Below, in pieces: positions 1 to 5,080 of a DNA stretch of 5,080 nt. Position 1 is the first letter of the stretch; every line of letters starts with the position of its first letter. The position numbers were made by a program, and so were the translations under genes. Below the pieces are notes generated by a model, which did no database searches, had not been told where the DNA came from, and saw nothing but the letters and a program-made list of their open reading frames with translations. The DNA is from Gammaproteobacteria bacterium (GTDB taxonomy: Bacteria > Pseudomonadota > Gammaproteobacteria > Pseudomonadales > Pseudohongiellaceae), in contig RKSA01000243.1 in assembly GCA_007571115.1 (NCBI GenBank), positions 1-5,080 on the forward strand, given 5' to 3'.

Positions 1-249
1 GGCCGCCTGATCGATGGCGTCGCCAGCAAGCTTGCCGAGCAATTCTTCGCCCGCCTCGGCGAAGCCATGGAAGCGCCGCCGCAAACCGAGCCCGAGCCCG
101 AGCCCGCCGCCGCAGCGGACAACGACACAGCGGCTGACGCGGAGATGACCGACCGGGCAAGCCCTGCCGGCTGGCCCGCAAGCCGCATCCTCATCCGCCT
201 TGCCACCATCCTGCTGATCGCAGCGATACTTGCATACCTGCTGGCTTGA
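1..249 (+). CDS. coxG: CoxG-like SRPBCC protein, C-terminal part only (5' end outside window)
   Basis: Frame 1 is open from the window edge to the TGA at 247-249 and gives the last 82 residues of a larger protein. The first 20 or so residues (GRLIDGVASKLAEQFFARLG) match what I know of the end of the SRPBCC/START-like domain of the CoxG family. They are followed by an acidic, Pro-, Glu- and Ala-rich linker (about residues 23-57, including repeated Pro-Glu pairs) and a hydrophobic helix at about 62-82 that ends the protein with no tail after it. CoxG of form I systems recruits CO dehydrogenase to the inner face of the cytoplasmic membrane, and recent work on a mycobacterial CoxG points to quinone binding. 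A role as membrane dock for the enzyme encoded downstream is inferred from family and position. It lies 183 bases before coxS, so it may be in the same or a separate transcript. The family call rests on a short C-terminal piece plus context. Confidence 0.75.
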   Translation, partial: GRLIDGVASKLAEQFFARLGEAMEAPPQTEPEPEPAAAADNDTAADAEMTDRASPAGWPASRILIRLATILLIAAILAYLLA

Positions 250-317
250 AGGGTTTGCGTCGATTTCGATGGATGCGCTGCCAGCACTTGATGGCGCAAG
301 GGCTGCCCGGTTCGAAG

Positions 318-337
318 CCACGAAAAAGCTTTCGCGG
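318..337 (+). other. Small hairpin in the coxS leader
   Basis: CC-A-CGAAA (318-325) can pair with TTTCG-C-GG (330-337) around an AAGC loop: seven base pairs with one A/C mismatch. No run of T follows, so it is not a canonical intrinsic terminator for the coxG-like gene. It could be a minor RNA structure or chance. Confidence 0.25.
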
Positions 338-360
338 GAGGGCTACAGAGGGTAGACTAC

Positions 361-389
361 GGGGCAATGCTAGGCAGGGGGGGCAATGC
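361..389 (+). repeat. Direct repeat GGGGCAATGC x2, 19-base period
   Basis: GGGGCAATGC occurs at 361-370 and again at 380-389. Each copy has a core GCA-A-TGC that reads the same on both strands; in the second copy this extends to GGCA-A-TGCC (382-390). Two symmetric half-sites about two helical turns apart, 44-72 bases before the coxS start, look like a binding site for a dimeric transcription factor. The regulator is unknown and none is encoded in the window. Confidence 0.4.
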
Positions 390-419
390 CGGGAGGCTTG
401 CCTGAAGGTCTCGGATGAT

Positions 420-426
420 GGGGGGA
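420..426 (+). promoter_or_regulatory. Shine-Dalgarno that sets the coxS start at 433
   Basis: GGGGGGA at 420-426 ends six bases before ATG 433, a normal spacing. It overlaps the codons just after the two upstream in-frame ATGs (415 and 418), so it serves 433 rather than those. Confidence 0.6.
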
Positions 427-432
427 TGTCCT

Positions 433-903
433 ATGTTGACGATCAATCTGGCGGTTAACGGCCAGCCTGTTTCGGGCGAGGTGGAAGCGCGCACCTTGCT
501 CGTCGACTTCTTGCGCGAGCAATTGCGCTTGACCGGAACCCACGTGGGTTGCGACACCAGCCAGTGCGGCGCCTGCGTGGTGATGATCGATGGCAAGTCG
601 GTCAAGGCTTGCACCATGCTGGCCGCCATGGCCGATGGTGCCGAGGTGACGACGATCGAGGGGCTTGCGAATGGCGCCGAGTTGCATCCCATGCAGCAGG
701 CGTTCATGGACCACCACGGCCTGCAATGCGGATTCTGCACTCCAGGCATGGTGATGTCAGGGCTCGACATGGTCAATCGCCACGGCAATGACCTCGACGA
801 TGCGACCGTGCGGCGCGAGCTCAACGGCAACATCTGCCGTTGCACGGGCTATCAGAACATCGTCAAGGCGATCCGCACCGGCGCCAAGGCAATGGAGGAA
901 TGA
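433..903 (+). CDS. coxS: CoxS: [2Fe-2S] subunit of form II CO dehydrogenase-like molybdenum hydroxylase
   Basis: This small subunit carries electrons from the Mo site in CoxL to FAD in CoxM. All eight cluster cysteines are visible in the 156-residue product. The N-terminal plant-ferredoxin-type domain has C40, C45, C48 and C60 (C-x4-C-x2-C-x11-C). The C-terminal four-helix domain has C99-G-F-C102 and C135-R-C137, the cluster nearest the Mo cofactor. Length and the conserved blocks (GCDTSQCGAC, QCGFCTPGM, GNICRCTGYQ) are standard for the family. Two in-frame ATGs at 415 and 418 would add up to six residues (MMGGCP), but the start at 433 has the well-placed Shine-Dalgarno and gives the usual short N-terminus. 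The stop at 901-903 lies next to the coxL start, so the two are surely co-transcribed. The family is also used by other aldehyde or N-heterocycle oxidising hydroxylases; the CoxS label rests on the neighbouring CoxL. Confidence 0.95.
   Translation: MLTINLAVNGQPVSGEVEARTLLVDFLREQLRLTGTHVGCDTSQCGACVVMIDGKSVKACTMLAAMADGAEVTTIEGLANGAELHPMQQAFMDHHGLQCGFCTPGMVMSGLDMVNRHGNDLDDATVRRELNGNICRCTGYQNIVKAIRTGAKAMEE
894..899 (+). promoter_or_regulatory. Shine-Dalgarno of coxL, inside the end of coxS
   Basis: GGAGGA sits within the last codons of coxS. It directly abuts ATG 900 (no spacing) but lies six bases before ATG 906, so it favours 906 as the start of coxL. Confidence 0.75.
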
Positions 904-905
904 TC

Positions 906-3257
906 ATGCAAGATACCGGCATCGGCGCCCGCGTGCGGCGCAAGGAAGACCAGCGTTTCCTGCTCGGCAAGGGACGCTACACCGACGACATCAACGTCGC
1001 CGGCCAGACCTGGGCGTGTTTCGTCCGTTCTCCCCATGCCCATGCCGTCATCGAGGGCATCGACACTGCGGCAGCGGCCGCAGCGCCCGGAGTCGTGGCA
1101 GTGTTCCCTGGCGACGATCTTGCTGCCGACGGCATCGGCCCGCTGATTTGCGGGGTCACCGGTCCCAGCGATCACGGCGAGCCGCATCGCGCGCCAGCCC
1201 ATCCGGCGCTCGCCCAGGGCAAGGTCAACTACGTCGGCGATCATGTCGCCGTCGTCATCGCCGAAACCCTCGCCCAGGCCCGGGACGCCGCCGAACTCGT
1301 CGAGGTCGACTATCGCCCGCTGGCGGCGGTCACGAGCACCGCCGCTGCGGCGAGCGAGGGCCAGCCGCAGATCCACGACGTGGCGCCGGGCAACGTCTGC
1401 TTCAACTGGCCTTTTGGCGACAAGGCCGCGGTCGACGAAGCCTTTGCCGGGGCGCACAAGGTTTCCAGCATCGAGCTGACCAACAACCGCATGGTCACCA
1501 ATCCCATGGAGCCCCGCGCCGCGCTTGGCGAATACAACGCCGGCACCGAGGAAATCACTTTGCACATGACGACGCAGAATCCCCATGTGCATCGGCTCGT
1601 GCTCGCGGCGTTCAACCAGCTCGCGCCGGAACACAAGCTGCGCGTGGTCGGGCCCGATGTTGGCGGGGGCTTTGGCGCCAAGATTTTCGTCTACGCCGAG
1701 GAACTCGTGGTCGGCTGGGCGTGCCGCAAGGTCAACCGGCCCGTGAAGTGGACTGCCGACCGCACCGAGGCCTTTCTCGCCGACGCCCACGGCCGCGATC
1801 ACGTCACCAAGGCCGAAATGGCCCTTGACGAGCACGGCAAGTTCCTTGCCCTGCGCGTGCATACCACCGCCAACCTCGGCGCGTACCTGTCGACTTTCGC
1901 CACCATGGTGCCGAGCTACCTGTATGCGTTCCTGCTGGCGGGCCAGTATTCCACGCCGCTGATCCATTCCGAGGTCAAGGCGGTGTTCACGAACACTGCG
2001 CCCGTTGACGCAAGTCGCGGCGCCGGTCGCCCCGAGGCGACCTATCTGCTCGAGAGGCTGGTGGATATCTGCGCGGCCGACATGGGCCTCGACCCCACCG
2101 AAATCCGCCGCCGCAATTTCATTCCCCAGGACGCTTTCCCCTACCAGACTCCGGTGGTGCAATGCTACGACAGCGGCGATTACGAAACTGCCCTCGACCA
2201 GGCGATCGAGCTCGCCGACTACCCCGGATTCGCCAGCCGCGCTGCGGCAGCGAAAGAACGCGGCAAGCTGCGCGGCATCGGCTTTTCCTCCTACGTCGAG
2301 GCCTGTGGCATCGCGCCGTCGGCTGCGGTCGGCCAGCTTGGCGGTGGCGTCGGCCTATGGGAGTCGGCCCAGGTGCGTTTCAATCCCACGGGCAATGTGC
2401 AAGTGTTCACCGGAACGCACTCCCATGGCCAGGGCCACGAAACGACCTTTGCGCAACTCGTCTGCGACCAGCTCGGCGTGCCTTTCGAGAACATCGAGGT
2501 GATCCATGGCGATACCGCCAAGACGCAGTTCGGCATGGGAACCTATGGCTCGCGTTCGCTCGCGGTGGGTGGAGTCGCCATCGCCAAGGCCTGCGACAAG
2601 CTCATCGCCAAGGGCAAGAAGATCGCCGCCCACGCGATGGAGGCGGCCGAGGGCGATATCGAGTTCGCCGATGGCAATTACACCGTCGCGGGAACCGACA
2701 AGGCGATGAGCATCGCCGAAGTCGCATTCAACGCCTATGTGCCGCACAACTACCCCGAGGGAGTCGAGCCCGGCTTCGACGAGAATGCCTTTTTCGACCC
2801 GATGAACTTCTCGTTTCCCGCTGGCACCCACGTTTGCGAAGTCGAAGTCGATCCTGACACCGGCGAAGTGGAAATCGTCGCCTATACTGCGGTTGACGAT
2901 TTCGGCAAGCTCGTCAACCCGATGATCGTCGAAGGCCAAGTCCACGGCGGAATCGTTCATGGCATCGGCCAGGCCCTGCTCGAAGGCTGCCAGTACGGCG
3001 AAGATGGCCAGTTGCTCACCGCTTCGTTCATGGACTACGCAATGCCCCGGGCGGACAATGCGCCGGACTTCAAGATCGGCTATGCGCCCACCGACCCGCC
3101 GGACAACCCGCTCGGAGTCAAGGGCTGCGGCGAGGCTGGCGCCATCGGTGCGCCGCCGGCGGTCATCAATGCCATCGCCAATGCCATCGGCGTCAGGCAC
3201 CTGGAAATGCCGGCGACGCCGGAAACCGTCTGGCGAGCGTGCCAGGCCGCCCGCTGA
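906..3257 (+). CDS. coxL: CoxL: molybdenum cofactor catalytic subunit, form II type with variant active-site loop
   Basis: This is the catalytic large subunit of the xanthine oxidase family, 783 residues, a normal length. The N-terminal aldehyde oxidase/xanthine dehydrogenase a/b hammerhead domain starts with GARVRRKEDQRFLLGKGRY, followed by the Mo-pterin binding domains. Visible cofactor and active-site elements are Q224 (TTQNPH, in the place of Gln240 of Oligotropha CoxL), GGGFGAK at 253-259, SHGQGHET at 506-513, GMGTYGSRS at 543-551, and E743 in GCGEAGAIGAPP, the general-base Glu (Glu763 in Oligotropha). The active-site loop is A369-S-R-G-A-G-R375. The form I Cys that binds copper is absent and the Gly-Ala-Gly of form II is present, but Tyr is replaced by Ser. 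No signal peptide is seen, so it acts in the cytoplasm. ATG 900 overlaps the coxS stop and would add two residues; 906 has the better ribosome-site spacing. The substrate may be CO or another small molecule such as an aldehyde; the sequence does not decide. Confidence 0.93.
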   Translation: MQDTGIGARVRRKEDQRFLLGKGRYTDDINVAGQTWACFVRSPHAHAVIEGIDTAAAAAAPGVVAVFPGDDLAADGIGPLICGVTGPSDHGEPHRAPAHPALAQGKVNYVGDHVAVVIAETLAQARDAAELVEVDYRPLAAVTSTAAAASEGQPQIHDVAPGNVCFNWPFGDKAAVDEAFAGAHKVSSIELTNNRMVTNPMEPRAALGEYNAGTEEITLHMTTQNPHVHRLVLAAFNQLAPEHKLRVVGPDVGGGFGAKIFVYAEELVVGWACRKVNRPVKWTADRTEAFLADAHGRDHVTKAEMALDEHGKFLALRVHTTANLGAYLSTFATMVPSYLYAFLLAGQYSTPLIHSEVKAVFTNTAPVDASRGAGRPEATYLLERLVDICAADMGLDPTEIRRRNFIPQDAFPYQTPVVQCYDSGDYETALDQAIELADYPGFASRAAAAKERGKLRGIGFSSYVEACGIAPSAAVGQLGGGVGLWESAQVRFNPTGNVQVFTGTHSHGQGHETTFAQLVCDQLGVPFENIEVIHGDTAKTQFGMGTYGSRSLAVGGVAIAKACDKLIAKGKKIAAHAMEAAEGDIEFADGNYTVAGTDKAMSIAEVAFNAYVPHNYPEGVEPGFDENAFFDPMNFSFPAGTHVCEVEVDPDTGEVEIVAYTAVDDFGKLVNPMIVEGQVHGGIVHGIGQALLEGCQYGEDGQLLTASFMDYAMPRADNAPDFKIGYAPTDPPDNPLGVKGCGEAGAIGAPPAVINAIANAIGVRHLEMPATPETVWRACQAAR

Positions 3258-3266
3258 GCGAACGAG

Positions 3267-3273
3267 GGAGGAG
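3267..3273 (+). promoter_or_regulatory. Shine-Dalgarno of coxM
   Basis: GGAGGAG ends six bases before ATG 3280, in the 22-base gap after coxL. This strong site fixes the coxM start, although the reading frame is open far upstream across coxL. Confidence 0.8.
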
Positions 3274-3279
3274 ACAGCA

Positions 3280-4074
3280 ATGTACGAATTTTCCTATCAC
3301 CGGCCTGCTTCGGTCGCCGAAGCCGCCGCACTCATCACTCGCGCCGTCGATGGCAAGTTCGTGGCAGGCGGGCAGACCTTGCTGCCGACCATGAAGCATC
3401 GCCTGGCGAGCCCTTCCGACATGATCGATCTCGGTGGCATCGCCGAGCTCGAGGGGATCGTCGTCAATGGCAATATCGTCACCATCGGCGCGATGACCGC
3501 CCATGCCGACGTGGCGGCTTCGACAGAGGTCCGCGAAGCGATTCCCGCCCTCGCAGCGCTCGCTGGCAATATTGGCGACCCTGCGGTGCGCAACCGGGGC
3601 ACGCTTGGCGGCTCGATCGCCAACAACGACCCCGCGGCGGACTACCCCGCAGCGGTGATCGCGCTCGGAGCGACGGTGCGGACCAACCAGCGCGAAATCG
3701 CTGGCGAGGATTTTTTCACCGGCATGTTCGAAACCGCCCTGGAAGAGGACGAGCTCATCGTTGCAGTCGATTTCCCTCGCCCCGAGGCGGCGGCGTACAT
3801 GAAGTTCGAGAACCCGGCTTCGCGCTATGCGATCGTCGGCGTGTTCGTCGCCAGAACCGCCCCCGGCCCCCGGGTCGCGGTAACTGGCGCCACGGCTTGT
3901 GCGCATCGCGCCCATCGGCTCGAAGAAGCCTTGCAAGGCGCCTGCAATGCCGCAGCGCTTGACGATTTCCGGGCGCCGGTGGAACGCATGAACGCCGATA
4001 TCCATGCCAGTGCGGAGTATCGCGCCCATCTCGTCAAGGTCATGGCGCAGCGAGCGGTGGCGGCCTGCGTCTGA
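3280..4074 (+). CDS. coxM: CoxM: FAD-binding subunit of the CO dehydrogenase-like enzyme
   Basis: This medium subunit accepts electrons from the CoxS clusters on FAD and passes them on, probably to the quinone pool. The 264-residue product begins MYEFSYHRPASVAEA, typical of the molybdopterin dehydrogenase FAD-binding family. The first FAD loop is AGGQT at 29-33, followed by LLPTMKHRLASPSDMIDL. The second is TLGGS at 108-112, within NIGDPAVRNRGTLGGSIANN. The C-terminal CO dehydrogenase flavoprotein domain runs from about 170 to the end. In Oligotropha CoxM the first loop reads AGGHS; Gln in place of His is what I expect of form II members. It is slightly shorter than form I CoxM (about 288 residues), again usual for form II. 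No extra cysteine motif suggests an added iron-sulfur cluster. The gene starts 22 bases after coxL and ends three bases before the next ATG, so it is translated as part of one operon. Confidence 0.94.
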   Translation: MYEFSYHRPASVAEAAALITRAVDGKFVAGGQTLLPTMKHRLASPSDMIDLGGIAELEGIVVNGNIVTIGAMTAHADVAASTEVREAIPALAALAGNIGDPAVRNRGTLGGSIANNDPAADYPAAVIALGATVRTNQREIAGEDFFTGMFETALEEDELIVAVDFPRPEAAAYMKFENPASRYAIVGVFVARTAPGPRVAVTGATACAHRAHRLEEALQGACNAAALDDFRAPVERMNADIHASAEYRAHLVKVMAQRAVAACV

Positions 4075-4077
4075 TCG

Positions 4078-5028
4078 ATGCCAGCCGCATCGACGAGCGC
4101 GACCGTGGCCAGCAGCGCGGTTGTGGAGAGCATCGAGGACATGCAGCGCCTGCTCGGCGAGCGCAACTACATCGCCGACCGCTCGCTCGCGACGACGCTG
4201 TTCCTCTCCTTGCGCATGGGCCGCCCGCTGTTTCTCGAAGGCGAGGCTGGAGTCGGCAAGACCGAAATCGCCAAGGTGCTCGCGGCGGGCCTCGATCGCC
4301 GCCTGATCCGCTTGCAATGCTACGAAGGGCTCGACGTTTCCTCGGCCGTCTATGAGTGGAACTATGCCCGGCAGATGATCGAGATCCGCCTCGCCGAAGC
4401 TTCTGGGGAGGTTGACCGGAGCTCCCTGGCAGCCGATGTGTTCGCCGCCGACTTCCTGCTCGAACGGCCCTTGCTCCAGGCCTTGCGCGAGGATGAGCGA
4501 GGCGCCCCGGTGCTACTGATCGACGAGCTCGACCGCGCCGACGAGCCCTTCGAGGCCTACCTGCTCGAGCTGCTTTCCGACTTCCAGGTTTCCATCCCCG
4601 AAATCGGCACGGTCGCCGCGAGCGAAGCGCCTCTCGTGGTGATCACCTCGAATCGCACCCGGGAAATCCACGACGCGCTGAAACGGCGCTGTCTGTACCA
4701 CTGGGTCGATTATCCCGACGCCGAGCGCGAGCTGCGAATCATCCAGGCGCGCCTGCCAGGGCTCGATGCGACCTTGCGCCGCCACGTGGTCGCCTTCGTG
4801 CAACGCCTGCGCGAGCAGGACTTGTACAAGCTCCCCGGAGTCGCCGAAACCCTCGACTGGGCCCAGTCGCTCTTGCAGCTCGACCAGGTCGCCCTCGACA
4901 GCGCCACCATCGACGACACCCTCGGCACCTTGCTCAAATACCAGGACGACATCGCCCGCATCCGCGGCAGCGAAGCCGCGCGCATCCTCGACGAAGTGAA
5001 AACCGAACTCGCCACGCCCCCGGATTGA
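4078..5028 (+). CDS. coxD: CoxD-like MoxR-family AAA+ ATPase, Mo-centre maturation factor
   Basis: This is a 316-residue AAA+ ATPase of the MoxR/CoxD group. Motifs in order are Walker A GEAGVGKT at 55-62, Walker B VLLIDELDRAD at 145-155, sensor 1 VITSN at 188-192, and the LKRRC segment at 201-205, whose Arg is the likely finger residue. The C-terminal lid contains LPGVAETLDWAQ at 252-263. CoxD of Oligotropha is membrane-associated and needed to assemble the sulfurated Mo-Cu centre of CO dehydrogenase; MoxR proteins usually act with a VWA-domain partner (CoxE), expected just downstream. Here the CoxL partner has no Cu-binding Cys, so a role in sulfuration or insertion of the Mo cofactor is more likely than copper loading (inference). 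The start at 4078 follows the coxM stop by three bases and has no clear Shine-Dalgarno, suggesting translational coupling. A later in-frame ATG at 4141, after a GAGGA, would remove 21 poorly conserved residues and cannot be excluded. Confidence 0.92.
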   Translation: MPAASTSATVASSAVVESIEDMQRLLGERNYIADRSLATTLFLSLRMGRPLFLEGEAGVGKTEIAKVLAAGLDRRLIRLQCYEGLDVSSAVYEWNYARQMIEIRLAEASGEVDRSSLAADVFAADFLLERPLLQALREDERGAPVLLIDELDRADEPFEAYLLELLSDFQVSIPEIGTVAASEAPLVVITSNRTREIHDALKRRCLYHWVDYPDAERELRIIQARLPGLDATLRRHVVAFVQRLREQDLYKLPGVAETLDWAQSLLQLDQVALDSATIDDTLGTLLKYQDDIARIRGSEAARILDEVKTELATPPD

Positions 5029-5045
5029 CCGGGCCTGACCGGGCC
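5026..5045 (+). repeat. Tandem 10-base repeat TGACCGGGCC x2 at the coxD stop
   Basis: TGACCGGGCC occurs twice back to back, the first copy beginning with the coxD stop codon. CCCGG at 5019-5023 can also pair with CCGGG at 5029-5033 around ATTGA, a five-base stem across the stop. No T-run follows, so this is not called a terminator. The remaining bases to the window end (5046-5080) show no ATG, GTG or TTG start with a ribosome site, so the next gene begins outside. Confidence 0.45.
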
Positions 5046-5080
5046 ATCGGGCGGAAGGATCGACGGGGTAGCGCCAACGG

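Larger units (their letters stand above)
250..432 (+). promoter_or_regulatory. Leader between coxG-like gene and coxS; probable control region
   Basis: This 183-base stretch has no ORF that looks like a real gene and is the only gap of any size in the window, so it is the natural place for a promoter of coxSLM. It holds a small hairpin (318-337), a 10-base direct repeat (361-370 and 380-389), an AGGC-TT-GCCT inverted repeat (394-403) and the coxS Shine-Dalgarno. No good -35/-10 pair stands out. The best -10-like string is TAGACT at 353-358, with only a poor TTTCGC at 330-335 at the right distance, so I do not call a sigma-70 promoter. The regulatory role is inferred from position and repeats. 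Confidence 0.4.

Noticed and set aside
330..358. Sigma-70 promoter with TTTCGC and TAGACT at 17-base spacing
   Set aside because: The -35 match is poor and the -10 match modest; such pairs occur by chance, so it is mentioned only within the leader entry.
246..458. Possible small ORF in the leader before coxS
   Set aside because: It starts on a TTG overlapping the coxG-like stop, has no ribosome site, is Arg/Gly-rich and runs into coxS in another frame.
788..1828. 346-residue plus-strand frame overlapping coxS and coxL
   Set aside because: The product is dominated by Arg, Ser and Pro, the mark of an out-of-frame reading of GC-rich coding DNA, and the CoxL frame holds all conserved motifs.
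852..2162. 436-residue open frame on the minus strand opposite coxL
   Set aside because: It lies antisense to a clearly conserved CoxL and shows no recognisable domain. Long antisense frames are expected in GC-rich genes whose third positions are mostly G or C.
3193..4317. 374-residue open frame on the minus strand opposite coxM
   Set aside because: It spans coxM and parts of both neighbours, with low-complexity Arg/His/Gly-rich composition and no known motif; a shadow of coxM.
5019..5033. Possible rho-independent terminator after coxD
   Set aside because: The stem is only five pairs and no T-run follows; coxE and further maturation genes are expected to continue the operon.

Overview
The window carries one co-directional (+ strand) operon for a three-subunit molybdenum hydroxylase of the xanthine oxidase family. 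It belongs to the form II aerobic carbon monoxide dehydrogenase-like (CoxSLM, 'BMS') type. The sequence is GC-rich, with compact gene spacing, Shine-Dalgarno sites and an S-L-M-MoxR gene order. This suits a GC-rich proteobacterium, most likely an alphaproteobacterium such as a sphingomonad or a relative. That assignment is inference from style and protein similarity remembered from these families, not from a search.

Layout. Positions 1-249 hold the 3' end of a coxG-like gene, coding for a Pro/Glu-rich linker and a C-terminal membrane anchor. Positions 250-432 are a 183-base leader with no convincing gene. It holds a small hairpin and a 10-base direct repeat at a 19-base period, and is a plausible control region. 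Positions 433-903 are coxS (two [2Fe-2S] clusters), 906-3257 coxL (molybdenum cofactor subunit), 3280-4074 coxM (FAD subunit) and 4078-5028 a coxD-like MoxR AAA+ ATPase. The last 52 bases contain no gene start; a 10-base tandem repeat begins on the coxD stop codon.

How it works together. Substrate would be oxidised at the Mo centre of CoxL, electrons pass through the two iron-sulfur clusters of CoxS to FAD on CoxM, and then to the membrane quinone pool, where the CoxG-type protein probably docks the enzyme. The MoxR ATPase is expected to mature the Mo centre; its usual VWA-domain (CoxE) and XdhC-like (CoxF/CoxI) partners would lie to the right, outside the window.

Main point of interest. CoxL lacks the form I Cys motif and has a variant of the form II active-site loop: A-S-R-G-A-G-R in place of the usual A-Y-R-G-A-G-R. 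CO should not be assumed to be the substrate. Otherwise the genes look intact and canonical, and I see no undescribed system, mobile element, RNA gene or CRISPR array.
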